Shown here piece by piece: positions 43,545-53,779 of a stretch of 53,779 bases of DNA. The notes below the pieces were generated by a model. The model saw only the letters and a program-made list of their open reading frames with translations, was not told where the DNA came from and did not search any database. This DNA is from Actinomortierella ambigua (lineage: Eukaryota > Mortierellomycota > Mortierellomycetes > Mortierellales > Mortierellaceae): NCBI GenBank assembly GCA_016098155.1, contig JAAAJB010000207.1:1-53779 (forward strand). Reading direction: 5' to 3'. Numbering within the stretch: the stretch's first letter is position 1; each line of letters starts with the position of its first letter. Made by a program: the position numbers and the translations under genes.

Positions 43545-46500
43545 ATGGTCAAGGCATATCAGCGCTATGTGCCCAAGACCACCTTTGGTGTGATCGCGAG
43601 TGGCCAATCTAACATCATTTACGACAAGAGCGGAAAGCATGTCATCAGCCCTGCTCTCGAGGATGTTGTCATCTGGGATGTCAAGAAGGGCGAACAGGTA
43701 TACATTTTTGGTCTTTTTGCAAGCTCGTGCACGCACGCATCTCCAATTGATCCAGTATTTTTTTCTTTAACACCCTCTCTATCTCTCTTTTTTTAACCTG
43801 GAATAGGTTGGCAAATGGCACGATAGCGACAACAAGTCAGAAGTTACGGCCATTGCGCGTTGCCCGACGAAGGATTATTATGCCGTCGGCTACGCCAACG
43901 GCTCAATCCGCATCTGGAGCATGACTTCGTCGGACGTCGAGGTGACCTTTAACGGCCACCGTGCAGCCGTCACAGCACTTGCCTTTGACAAGACTGGAGG
44001 CCGGCTTGTGTCAGGATCAAAGGATACGGATCTGATCGTTTGGGATGTTGAAAGCGAAGTTGGTATCTACCGGTAATGCCTCTAATGAAACAAAACAAAA
44101 CGCCGTTTCATGGCTTGGTGGTTTCCCTCTGGTCCCAAAAGGGGGTTAACTGTCACAGTTGGCTAACAAAACTGTTTTTTTTTCTTCCTTTCTTGGGGCA
44201 TTTGTTGTGCATAGTCTTCGTGGACACAAGGACCAAGTCACAGCAGTACGATTCCTGTCGCGGCCACCATTAGTTGAAGGAGGCAAGGCGACGGACGGTT
44301 ACGTCGTGTCGTCGTCCAAGGATACGCTGATCAAGCTCTGGGATCTGTCGACACAGCACTGCATGGAGACCCTGGTCGCACACAGGAATGAAGTCTGGGA
44401 CCTTGATGTTTCGACTTCGGAGGACGTGCTCGTCTCGGCTGGTGGTGACCCGGACATCAAGGTGTGGAAGATCAACCCAGAGATCCTCAAGCGCGGTCTC
44501 GGTGTTGGCGAGGAAGCGACCATGGAGGCAGGCGATAACGAAGATAGACAGGACGACCATCCAACATCACAGTCACAGGACGATACACACCCTGGCATCC
44601 CAAAAGCCATCACCTTCTATGGCTCCATCCCTCGTCAGTCCAAGGAGCGCGCCATCACACTTGAGTTTCACTCGTCGGGCCAGTTCCTGGGCTGTCAGGC
44701 AGCAGACAAGTCGATTGAGCTCTTCAGGATACGGACACACGATGAGATCAAGAAGAAGATGGCACGTCGCAAGAAGCGTCAGCGTGAGAAGGCGGCGGCA
44801 GCGGCAGCAGCACAAAAGAAGGGCGACCAGTTGGAAGACGACGACACGATTCAGGCCACGGACGAGATTACTCCCTGGCATGTGATTCGCTCGATTGCAA
44901 AGTTCCGCTCGTTTGCCTTTGCACCCGTCAAGGATGTCGAGAAGGCTGGACAGATCCACTTGGCCGTGTCGCTTAACAACAACACCCTTGAGGCTTGGTC
45001 GGTCCCCATCCCTTCTGTCTCCAAGGCTGGCGAGGTGGCCGATGAACCTAGCAAAGCTTTTACGCTCGAGCTGGCCGGCCATCGCTCGGATGTTCGTGCG
45101 GTTGCTCTCAGCAGTGACGATGAACTGCTTTGCTCCGCCTCTAACAGTATGTTCTCGTTGTTTCTTCTTCTTCTTCTTCTCTTCTTTTTATTTTAAGAGC
45201 TTCTGCATCATCCTTGAGAGTGAGAGTATTGCTAACCAATATCATTGTCTCGCAACTTACAAAAATTAGACAGCTTAAAGATCTGGAACACCAAGACGAC
45301 CCAATGCATTCGAACAATAGAGTGCGGATACGCCCTGTGCTGCGCGTTCCTTCCCGGTAACCGACACGTGATTGTGGGTACGAAGACAGGCCATCTGGAG
45401 CTGTTTGATCTCGGTTCGTCTTCGATGGTCGAGTCAATCGAGGCGCATGAGGGCGCGATCTGGTCGTTGCAGATCCGACCGGACCGTCGTGGACTCGTGA
45501 CGGGAAGTGCCGACAAGGACGTCAAGTTCTGGGACTTTGATCTGGTAGAGGAGGCGGTTGGCGCGTCCATGAAGAAGAGACTGTCGTTGGTGCACATGCG
45601 CACGCTCAAGATGTCGGACGACGTTCTGTGTGTCCGGTACAGCCCCGATCAGAAACTGGTTGCTGTGTCGCTGTTGGATGCGACGGTGAAGGTGTTCTAC
45701 CACGACACACTCAAGTTCTTCTTGTCGTTGTACGGCCACAAGTTGCCCGTCCTGTCGATGGACATCTCGTCCGACTCGACCCTGCTGGTGACCTGCTCAG
45801 CCGATAAGAACGTCAAGCTCTGGGGTCTTGATTTTGGTGATTGCCACAAGTCGATGTTTGCTCATCAAGAATCAGTGATGGCAGTCCAGTTTGTGTGGAA
45901 CACCCACTACTTCTTCACAGCGTCCAAGGATCGCACGATCAAGTACTGGGATGGTGACAAGTTTGAAAACATTCTCAAGCTCGAGGGCCATCACGGCGAG
46001 GTCTGGGCCCTGGCCGTCGGCACCTATGGCAACATTATCGTCTCGGGTTCACACGATCGGTCCCTGAGGATCTGGCAAAAGACGGAGGACCAAGTCTTTT
46101 TGGAGGAAGAGCGCGAACAAGAGCTCGACGATCTTTATGAAGCCACCTTGACGGCGTCCATGGAGCGGACGGGCATGGTCGATCACGGCGAGGGCATGGT
46201 CGGCGCCCCCTCGAACGCCAATGGCGACGAGCTGGCCTCGGCTGGCAAGCAGACCATGGATACTTTGAAGTCTGGAGAGCGCGTCATGGAGGCGCTGGAC
46301 TTGGCGGACCAAGAGATTGATGCTTGGCGTGTTTACTTTGCAGCGCTGGCGAAGGGTGAGAAGCATGCACCAAAGCCTCAGCGGTCACCCTTGTTGATCT
46401 CCATGCGTCAGACGCCTGAGCAGCATGTTTGGAACGTCCTGGAACGCATCCGACCCGCCGATCTCGAGGAGGCCCTGCTGGTGTTGCCGTTCAACTACGT

Positions 46501-46834
46501 GACGAGCCTGCTTCACTGGCTGGATGTGTTTGTTCAGCATGAGTACAACATCCACCTTGTCTGCCGCATCCTGTTCTTCTTGATCCGCTCTCACCACAAC
46601 CAGATTGTCGCAAACCGTATCATGCGGCCCATGCTCGACTCCGTCCGCCGCCACTTGCGCGAGCAGTTGCAGAAGCAGAAGGACATGGTCGGCTTCAACG
46701 TCGCGGCTTTGGATTACATTCGCCGTGACTATGAGGCGAACAACACCTCCGAGTTCTTTGACGAAGAAGCTCTTCAGAAGGAGGAGGCCAAGAAACAAGA
46801 GTCGGCAAAGAAGCGCAAGTTTATGAAGATGTGA
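43545..46834 (+). CDS. UTP12: U3 snoRNP/SSU-processome WD40 protein Utp12 (Dip2/WDR3)
   Basis: A nucleolar UTP-B subunit needed for 18S rRNA processing. Four exons: 43545-43697, 43807-44072, 44215-45146, 45270-46834 (971 aa, close to the yeast length). Tandem WD40 repeats are visible, for example EDVVIWDVKKGEQ, NGSIRIWSMTSSDVE, DTDLIVWDVES, DTLIKLWDLST, DKDVKFWDFD, DKNVKLWGLDFG, DRTIKYWDGD and DRSLRIWQK, with a charged KKMARRKKRQREK insert between the two propellers. The C-terminal Utp12 domain (about 820-930) contains LERIRPADLEEALLVLPFNY, LLHWLDVF and RRHLREQLQKQKDMVGFN. The tail KKRKFMKM is basic. Introns are 109-142 nt. Confidence 0.96.
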
Positions 46835-47159
46835 GGTGGTCACCTCCGCCCCCCCCTTCTATATCAACTTGTACTCTTCCCATTCCCTCCGTTATTCCTG
46901 TTTCGCTTATCATTCTTTCTGCATCCACTCCATTCATTTTTTTTTATTCGCCTCACTTCAAGTTAGAAAAAATATATATTTGTCCAAACCAATATTTGAT
47001 TCACCACACAAAGTACAAGCGAAAACAAAATATGATAAAAATGCGACTGTATTCAGTGTGAAGGTGCTGAAAGCAATGGAGAAGGGAGGAAAATAAAGTA
47101 TACAAATGGATGAGAGTGTGTAGGGAGTGTTTTTTTTTTCTTTTTTCTTTTTTTTTTTT
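46835..47159. other. Convergent 3' region of UTP12 and RNR1
   Basis: 325 nt of AT-rich 3' untranslated sequence, including AAATATATATTTG and, next to the RNR1 stop, a long T tract (about 47130-47161). No gene seen. Confidence 0.6.
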
Positions 47160-50025
47160 TTAACCGCTGCAGCTCACGCAAGCATCCTTGTTCTCAAGCG
47201 AGCACAACATGCCAGCCAAGTTGGCCTCCCGGGCAGCCTCGCGCTCCTGATCCGTCTCTTGCTTGATCGAAAGCTGATCCACAGTGAACTTGATGGCATC
47301 GGCCGCGGGGCGAGTGCGGAGGTAGTACATGCCAGTCTTCAGGCCCTTCTTGAATCCGTAAAAGTGCATCGACGTCAGGCGTGCAAACGACGTATCGGCC
47401 ATGTGGATGTTCAGCGACTGCGACTGATCAATGTAGGCACCACGGTCGGCAGCCATGTCAATGATGACCTTTTGCGAAATCTCCCACGTCGTCTTGTACA
47501 GCTGCTTCACATCCTCTGGAATCGTAGGGATCCGCTGGATCGATCCGTTCTCGGAAATAATACGGTTCTTCAGCTGGTCGTTCCACAGACCCATCTCCAC
47601 CAGATCACGCAACAGCCATGGGTTCACAATCTGGAACTCGCCCGCCAGCACGCGGCGTGTGTAGATGTTGCTCGTGTACGGCTCAAAGCACTCGTTGAAG
47701 CCAAGGATCTGCGACGTTGACGCTGTCGGCATCGGCGCCACCAAAAGCGAGTTGCGCACACCAGTCTGTGCAATCTTGCGACGCAGCTCGTCCCAATCCC
47801 ACAGATCCGAAGGTGTCACACCCCACATGTCTGGCTGCAGAATGCCCTTTGACACGGGCGAACCGGCATATGTCTCGTAGGTGCCCTCCTCGACCGCCAA
47901 CTCGGACGATGTCTCCAAGGCGGCATGGTAGATGGTCTCGAAAATCTTCTTGTTCAAATCACGGGCCTCGACCGAGTCAAATGGCATGCGCATCTTGATG
48001 AACGCATCCGCAAGACCCTGGACACCCAGACCAATGGGACGATGGCGCTTGTTGGAGCGCTCGGCCTCCGGGACAGGGTAATAGTTGACGTCGATGATCT
48101 TGTTCAGGTTACGCGTCACCACCTTTGTGACCTTGTGAAGCATCTTAAAGTCATACGTCTTGTCGTTCACAAACGTCGGCAGAGCAATCGAAGCCAGGTT
48201 GCACACGGCTACCTCGTCCGGGCTGCTGTACTCGACAATCTCAGTGCACAGGTTTGAGCACTTGATCGTACCAAGGTTCTGCTGGTTCGACTTGCGGTTG
48301 CAGGCATCCTTGTACAGCATGTAAGGGGTGCCCGTCTCCGTCTGGGCCTCCATAATCGCATACCACAGCTTCTGGGCCTTGACAACCTTGCGGGCCCGGT
48401 TCTCTTGCTCGTACTGGTGATACAGCTTCTCAAACTCCTCACCCCAGACGTCCTGCAGACCGGGAGCCTCGGCAGGGCAGAACAGGCTCCAGTCGCCATT
48501 TTCTTCGACACGCTTCATGAACAGATCGGGGATCCAGAGCGCATAAAAGAGATCACGTGCACGCGATTCCTCCTTGCCCGTGTTCTTGCGCAGGTCCAGG
48601 AACTCAAACACATCCGCATGCCAGGGCTCGAGGTAGATAGCAAAGGCACCGGGACGCTTGTTGCCACCCTGGTCGACATAGCGGGCCGTGTTGTTGTAGA
48701 CACGCAGCATAGGGATCAGGCCATTGGAGTAGCCGTTGGTACCGGCAATGTATGAGCCCGAGGCACGGATGTTGTGGACATTGAGACCAATACCGCCAGC
48801 GGTCTTGGAGATCATGGCGCAGGTCTTGAGCGTGTCATAGATACCCTCGATCGAGTCATCCTTCATTGTCAACAGGAAGCACGACGACATCTGGGGGCGA
48901 GGTGTACCGGCATTGAAAAGCGTTGGCGAGGCGTGAGTGAAGTACTTCTCGGACATGTAGTTATACGTCTCGATGGCCTTCTCAACATCATCGGCGTGAA
49001 TGCCGACGGCGACACGCATGAGCATGTGCTGGGGACGCTCAGCAACCTTGCCGTTGATGCGCAACAGGTAGCTGCGGTCAAGCGTCTTGAAGCCAAAGTA
49101 CGAGTAGTTGAAGTCGCGATCGTAGATAATGGCCGAGTTGAGACGGTCGGCGTTCTTCATGACATTCTGGTAGGTGACCTCAGAGATCATGGAGGCGTTC
49201 TTGCCCGTCTTCGGGTTGACATATGTGTAGAGGTCCTCCACGACCTGCGAGAAAACCTTCTTAGTCTCCTTGTGCAGGTTGGAGACGGCAATGCGTGCAG
49301 CCAGGACAGCATAGTCGGGGTGCTTGGTAGTCATGTAGGCAGCCTATTGTTGCAAGTTCATTTTTGACCCAATCAGTTGGATGTCTCTCATAGCAAGTCA
49401 GACAGTGGCGCAACAAGCCTATTGGTATTGGACTTACGGTCTCAGCAGCGAGGTTGTCGAGCTCGACGGTCGTGACACCTTGGTAGACACCAGAAATGAC
49501 CTAAAATTGACATTAATGGGGCGAGGAGTGTCAGTCACCGGGTTTCTTGTCCAACAAGCCACTGGTAGCGTCAACCGAGAGCTGCCGGTGTTAAGGACGC
49601 CCCCTGGGTCAAGTGATGCCAGGACAGGTGAAGCAAATGGAAATGAATGAAATTACCTTCTGAGTAACCTGCACAGGGTCTACAAAGTTCATGTCGAGGC
49701 CATAGCACAGCTTGATGATGCGGGCAGTAATCTTGTCGAATGCCACTCGCTCTTTGCGGCCTGGCAAATTGAAGCAATAGGACAATGTGAGTGACATTGT
49801 TCATTCAGGCTCAATTCAGGGACCATTACCTTCAGGGAAGAGATGTCGAATGGACTTACCATCTGATTAGTGGCCATTGTGAAAGGCGGGAAGGACAAAA
49901 AAAAAAGGTGTAAGGTCTTGGGTGTTAGTTCCTGGATATCGTGAGCGCCTTTCAGCCACAGTCATCATCGAGAGACGATAAGACAAGCATGCTCAGCAGC
50001 CTTTACCTCTCTTGAAGACAAACAT
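47160..50025 (-). CDS. RNR1: Ribonucleoside-diphosphate reductase large subunit
   Basis: Reduces ribonucleotides to deoxyribonucleotides for DNA synthesis. Four exons: 50007-50025 (only six codons plus one base, MFVFKR), 49657-49760, 49438-49500, 47160-49343; 789 aa. The tiny first exon is supported by its match to the family start (MFVxKRxGRKExVxFDKI) and by exact phase. The ATP cone covers about the first 90 residues ([20 protein letters not shown]). Active-site features are present: [42 protein letters not shown], and the C-terminal redox pair CVSCSG. An ATG at 49876 (MATNQM) lies inside intron 1 but is out of phase with exon 2. Four ACGCG cores upstream suggest G1/S control. Confidence 0.96.
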
Positions 50026-50176
50026 AGCGGAACCGAAGAGATAGGAGGGAAGAAGGGGATAGAAGAGGATGAGTGAAGAGAAGGGAAAGAAAAAAGATAA
50101 AAAAGGATAAATGACAAGAGAAGAAAAAGAAGAAGAAAACAGCAAAACAACATTACTAAGGCCCGCTCGAACTCAG

Positions 50177-50314
50177 CGCGTCGGTCCCATTGTTTATTGT
50201 GAAGCGCGTCTGGTGACTGCGTCCATTTTTGGTTCCAGTAAAAAAAATCGCGTAAACAAGCAGGTTGGTCTCTTTTCCTGCTTTGTATATAACCCGTTGA
50301 GGAACACTGCGCGT
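50177..50314 (-). promoter_or_regulatory. Cluster of four MBF/E2F-like ACGCG elements upstream of RNR1
   Basis: Read toward RNR1, ACGCG occurs at 50177-50181 (GACGCGCT), 50205-50209 (AGACGCGCTT), 50249-50253 (TTACGCGA) and 50310-50314 (GAACGCGC), about 150 to 290 nt before the ATG and all in one orientation. MCB boxes (ACGCGN) drive G1/S expression of RNR genes in yeasts. Function here is inferred. Confidence 0.55.
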
Positions 50315-50922
50315 TCCCTACACTTCCACACCCACATGTGACTCCCTTCGATTGTTGTGTCATTTCCCATGACTGTTAGTCCCAATGGTATTGACTCTGA
50401 GTATTGGTAGCGTGGTTTGTCAACACAGTATCGCCCATGGGCCAGGTTCGTACCACCAAAAAAAAAAAAAAAAAAAAAAATCACTACCACAGTTTCTCGT
50501 TCAGCACACCTCCCTGATGCTCTCTGTGAACAATGGATAGGAGACCATCATTGTTGAAAGTGCTCTACTCCCACCATACGCTTGTCAGTCTCTACAGACC
50601 ACTCTTGCTCTACTCATAAAACAGGCATATTCGTTTAGTTAAAGCAGTCTATGGTACAAATATATAAAAAAACAAGGTACTAGCGCTACTGTCATCAAGG
50701 CGTTCCGAAAGACGACTATGGAAAGCGCTGGGAGTGGAAGGTCTGTCTGAAAGACAGGCAAGCAATTGGGGCGGGAGCAAGAGGTAAATATGGTGGGGAA
50801 GAGATAGGGAAGTTCTGAGTATCGAAAATAAACTTTGCTGACTGTTATCTTTTGTGCAAGGGGGCAAAATGAACCAATAGGTTCCGTGCAACTGCAGCCA
50901 TCCTATATGTTTCTGCTGTTCT

Positions 50923-50957
50923 TGCTGTTGCTGTTGTTGTTGTTGTTGTTATTGTTG
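50923..50957. repeat. GTT/GCT trinucleotide microsatellite
   Basis: An imperfect run of GTT units interspersed with GCT and ATT, in the 3'UTR of the adjacent minus-strand gene (CAA/CAG on the transcript). Confidence 0.6.
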
Positions 50958-50965
50958 CTTGTCCT

Positions 50966-52729
50966 TCAACGAGACGAAGATGCCGCTGCGTTGTAAAAAC
51001 ATTCTTGAAAGATATCCCGAATCACCTCGCCAGACTGTCTGCGTGCCTCTGAAGCCAAGTCATTCTTGTCCGACTCACGTCGTATCCGTGTTCGGCGAGG
51101 CTGCACGGTCGGGCGGGACTGAGACTGATCAGAGTCGGTCGGACGGTCATCGAGGCCAATGGACCCATCAGAGTCCAGGTGACGTGCATGCCGTTCAATA
51201 TCATCAAGTGTCCCTGGGCCGCCGCTAAAGTCCATGCTGCCTACCACCAGAGGTCGCTCTTGAGAAGAACGCCCTTTGAGGCTGTTCAGATTTCTTCCAC
51301 TTCCCTTTGCGTGGTCACTTGAAATGTCCATGCCCATCCGGAAGGCATGGCTATTAATGATGTCATTGCTAACTCCATGGTTCTCCCTTGGCGGACTACG
51401 AGCACCTTGCACACCTGTCGCCTCGGAAAAGATGCTAGCCGCAGGAGCGCTCATCATGTCAGTATCCTGGTCCATAAGCTGTTGTACATGAGAGGCGGTC
51501 GCATCCAGGGTGACTGGCACAAACTGAGTCACAGAGGGTGTCTCAAGGTCTCCATCGCCGTCACCGCCCATGGTCAGGTGCTCTTGGTCTGTATGGCTGT
51601 GCTCCAGATCTTGTTGCTCTTCCGAAACCGATTCTTCGCAAGCGTCCTCGTCGTGCCAGGGGGCCTTACGCTTCTTGTCCGATTGACCTCCAGATGTAAG
51701 GGCGGTTGAGACAGATTCCATCGAGGCGTTGCTCGTGTGCGACGTGCTTCGCGACATGGCTATAGACAGTGCGGTCAACTCAGGTCGCTCCCGGTAGGTT
51801 GGTGTGGTGTTGATATAGTATGGATATGTTGGATGCGGGTGGGAGTGGTTGTACTGGAGAGAATCTCGACCTGGGTTTGGATACCGTACAACGCCCGCAT
51901 AGTGTCCCGTGATATAGTTTCCTTGTGCAGGTGCACCAGAAGCATCACCAAGAATAACTGACGAAGCAGAAGCAGCTGTGGTAGGGGTAGCTGAAGCACC
52001 GTCGGTCAGCCGTGCAGCTTCAGACATGACCTGGCCCGCGTGTCCATCGTGCATGCAAAACGAGGCTGCGCGAACTTGGTTGATAGACGCCGCAGAGGCG
52101 TAGAGGGCTTGCATCGACGAGGGACTTGCACCAGCTGTAGTTGTAGAATGGTTAGATGGCTGTGGCGACGATGGCAAGGAGGCCGATGAGGGTGAGTACG
52201 TCTGGATAGACCGCCAATGCGGTCCGACAGCATGTCGATTTAGTTTAGCACTATTGTTGAGCGTGTACTGTTGAGGGTTGTCGAGCAAGATAGTGCTGTC
52301 GCTACAAGTCGTAGTCACCGTTGGACCAAACGTCGGGTACCACAGCCTGGTAGTGCTGCCAGGCATAGTTTGTAGCTTTTGCATCAATTCGAGTTGCTGA
52401 AGATACAGCTGCTGTTGCCGACGGTGCTCCAGAATCTGTGGGGGGACGCCGGTCAGGCCTGCCGACGAGGATGATACTGCACAAGGATCGTGTGCCGAGG
52501 CGGCTGTCGAGGTCGAACCAGGGGAGGTTGGCCGTTGGGGCAACAAGGTGTCGTCGTCTTTGTTCAACGCTGGATTGAGATCAGGGCGGGAAATGGCATT
52601 CAGGTACGAGGAATGAAAGCCATGGTGGACAACAGGTGACGATGAGGTCGACCCTGCAGGACTAGGGCGGACAGAGTTCCAATGTGGGCCCACCGTCTGC
52701 CATCTTGCCTTCTGGTGCTGCGATGACAT
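50966..52729 (-). CDS. Disordered hypothetical protein with two VGPHW motifs
   Basis: A single frame from ATG 52729 (MSSQHQKARWQTVGPHW) to TGA 50966, 587 aa. The frame stays open 86 codons further upstream, but that part has no good ATG and is leader-like. The protein is Ser/Thr/Pro/Gln-rich and mostly disordered. Two copies of a motif stand out: WQTVGPHWNSVRPSPAG at the N-terminus and HAVGPHWRSIQTYSPSS near the middle. A Gln-rich helix (HRRQQQLYLQQLELMQKLQ), a basic SDKKRKAPW patch (possible nuclear signal) and an ordered C-terminal segment (LASEARRQSGEVIRDIFQEC) are also seen. It may be a transcriptional regulator; no domain family recognised. Confidence 0.7.
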   Translation of the reverse strand: MSSQHQKARWQTVGPHWNSVRPSPAGSTSSSPVVHHGFHSSYLNAISRPDLNPALNKDDDTLLPQRPTSPGSTSTAASAHDPCAVSSSSAGLTGVPPQILEHRRQQQLYLQQLELMQKLQTMPGSTTRLWYPTFGPTVTTTCSDSTILLDNPQQYTLNNSAKLNRHAVGPHWRSIQTYSPSSASLPSSPQPSNHSTTTAGASPSSMQALYASAASINQVRAASFCMHDGHAGQVMSEAARLTDGASATPTTAASASSVILGDASGAPAQGNYITGHYAGVVRYPNPGRDSLQYNHSHPHPTYPYYINTTPTYRERPELTALSIAMSRSTSHTSNASMESVSTALTSGGQSDKKRKAPWHDEDACEESVSEEQQDLEHSHTDQEHLTMGGDGDGDLETPSVTQFVPVTLDATASHVQQLMDQDTDMMSAPAASIFSEATGVQGARSPPRENHGVSNDIINSHAFRMGMDISSDHAKGSGRNLNSLKGRSSQERPLVVGSMDFSGGPGTLDDIERHARHLDSDGSIGLDDRPTDSDQSQSRPTVQPRRTRIRRESDKNDLASEARRQSGEVIRDIFQECFYNAAASSSR

Positions 52730-53779
52730 TGCCCAGCGACAACCACAGATACAAAGGCAAAAAGCAGTAAAGGATAGGAGTCGATAGCGGAAAGGCGAAC
52801 AGGAAGGAACAAACAGGGATGGTCGGGACAGGCGTGGGGAGCGAAGGAAGCAGGGGTGGGAGGGAAAAGAGGGAAAGGGAGGAAAGGTGGGGTCTGCACA
52901 ACTCAATGTCCAGTGCTCTGATGAACAATGGTTAGGAGGGGGGAGGGAATGGTGACTTTTGGTGACAAGGAAAAAAAAAAGAAACACTTGCCGAACAAAG
53001 AAAGAAAATTCGACCAGTCCCGTCGTTGGGGCATGTGTGGGGGAGGGAGCGGGGGAAGAGGTCGAACCTCTGTCCTCCCATCAGGTATGAGGTGATGGGA
53101 AGTCCTTATCGTTCTGGCAAGTGCTCACCATGCCAGCCCTGAGCGGCCTCTCATCCTCTCTTCCCCCTCCGCCCGGTTACCATCGTTAGAACAAATGAGT
53201 GCTCTCTTCCCGCCTTGCTTTCGTAGATGGTAGCGTCTCGCCCTTGCACCTTTGTTGTAGTGTGGGTATGCTATTTTTTCTTTGTCTCCCTTGTAGGCAA
53301 CCCAAATGTCTTGAATTGTCTACCCTACGAGTCTTCCCCCCACGGGTTGGTTCAGGAAAGTATGCTCTCACCCAATCATCGTTCTTGCCCATGGGCACAA
53401 TTCGTTGTTGGAGGGCTAACCCTCCTCCTCTCTCCCTTCCCTCCCCTCTATCCTTCACATATGCTCTTCACAGGAACACAAAAAGCCAAACAAGCATGGG
53501 GGATTGAACACACAACCTGTTTCTGCCTCGAAAGATCAAAAAGCCCATTCCAATCTCGTCTACTTTTTTCCAGGCCCCTGGTCGCCGCTCTCCCCCACAC
53601 CCGCGTGTCCCTTATCGTTTTCCCATGCACCATGCAATGCACCAGAGCACGCCATCGTCTGAATATGACATTCCTGAATGGTTTAAATGCCGCTTTTGGA
53701 TTGTGTTTTCGAGATATTGAAGACGAATGATATCCTGTAGTCATGGACAACACCCAAGAGCTGCAAACATACACTCGCA
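52730..53779. other. Upstream region of the VGPHW-motif gene to the window end
   Basis: Pyrimidine-rich leader on the minus strand, then about 750 nt with no recognised gene. Two adjacent perfect hairpins lie at 53057-53071 and 53076-53100. Frames on both strands near 53200-53770 show no domain. Confidence 0.45.
53057..53100. repeat. Pair of adjacent inverted repeats (6-bp and 8-bp stems)
   Basis: AGAGGT-CGA-ACCTCT (53057-53071), followed by TCCCATCA-nine bases-TGATGGGA (53076-53100). On the minus strand the first stem contains GGTTCGACC, resembling a tRNA T-arm/B-box. A full cloverleaf could not be built, so it may be a tRNA-derived relic or just two hairpins. Confidence 0.4.

Larger units (their letters stand above)
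50026..50965. other. RNR1 upstream region and 3' region of the VGPHW-motif gene
   Basis: Contains the RNR1 promoter elements, a long A tract (about 50458-50480) and a GTT/GCT triplet repeat (about 50923-50957) just downstream of the next gene's stop. No gene recognised. Confidence 0.5.

Noticed and set aside
49859..49876. ATG (MATNQM) followed by GTAAGT as the RNR1 start exon
   Set aside because: It ends in phase 0 while the next exon needs phase 1, and the 50007-50025 exon gives the conserved MFVFKRxGRKE start.
52730..52987. 86-residue N-terminal extension of the VGPHW protein
   Set aside because: No convincing start codon; the Phe/Ser/Pro-rich translation is what a pyrimidine-rich leader would give.
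53040..53150. A tRNA gene on the minus strand
   Set aside because: A T-arm-like GGTTCGACC and a hairpin are present, but there is no matching acceptor stem, the A-box is poor and the anticodon loop is nine bases.
1..53779. CRISPR array, insertion sequence or other bacterial elements
   Set aside because: No regularly spaced repeats, transposase motifs or operon-like spacing; gene structure is eukaryotic throughout.

Overview
The window looks like nuclear DNA of a filamentous fungus. Genes lie on both strands, are split by short GT-AG introns (about 60 to 530 nt, one of about 1.4 kb), and carry pyrimidine-rich leaders, TATA-like boxes and AATAAA-like 3' ends. The gene content is typical fungal housekeeping: SAGA subunit Ada2, cap-binding Cbc2, Utp12, Rnr1, Sss1, phosphoacetylglucosamine mutase, mitochondrial Ilv2/Ilv5/Ilv6. 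My best guess is an early-diverging fungus (Mucoromycota, perhaps Mortierellomycotina). That guess rests on protein style and gene structure, not on a phylogeny.

Layout. 0-7 kb: a partial MSP/VAP-domain gene (-), then an intronless BAG-domain co-chaperone gene (+) with a perfect heat-shock element upstream. 7.6-15 kb: phosphoacetylglucosamine mutase (+, 7 exons), ADA2 (-, 7 exons) and SSS1/Sec61-gamma (+, 3 exons). 15.3-19.3 kb: two tandem, intronless, secreted berberine-bridge-type FAD oxidases (-). 19.3-22.1 kb: a gene-poor stretch, followed by an unrecognised 119-aa protein with a strong TATA box and a 5'UTR intron.

23.3-35.6 kb is the most striking part. Four adjacent genes together encode most of branched-chain amino-acid synthesis: a LEU2-type isopropylmalate dehydrogenase fused to an aconitase-family isopropylmalate isomerase-like module, ILV6 (acetolactate synthase regulatory subunit), ILV5 (ketol-acid reductoisomerase) and ILV2 (acetolactate synthase catalytic subunit). 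They form two head-to-head pairs (LEU fusion/ILV6 and ILV5/ILV2), with ILV6 and ILV5 tail-to-tail. A TGAGTCA (Gcn4/Cpc1-type) site lies in the first bidirectional promoter and TGACTC cores lie in the second. A primary-metabolism cluster of this kind, with a fused LEU enzyme, is the candidate undescribed system here.

35.8-53.8 kb: a large single-pass membrane Kelch protein with a long disordered tail (-), an APH-family kinase (+), a head-to-head pair CBC2 (-) / UTP12 (+), ribonucleotide reductase large subunit RNR1 (-, four ACGCG cores upstream), and a disordered hypothetical protein with a duplicated VGPHW motif (-). I found no convincing tRNA, rRNA, CRISPR array or transposon. All exon joins were worked out by hand from splice signals, phase and family knowledge.
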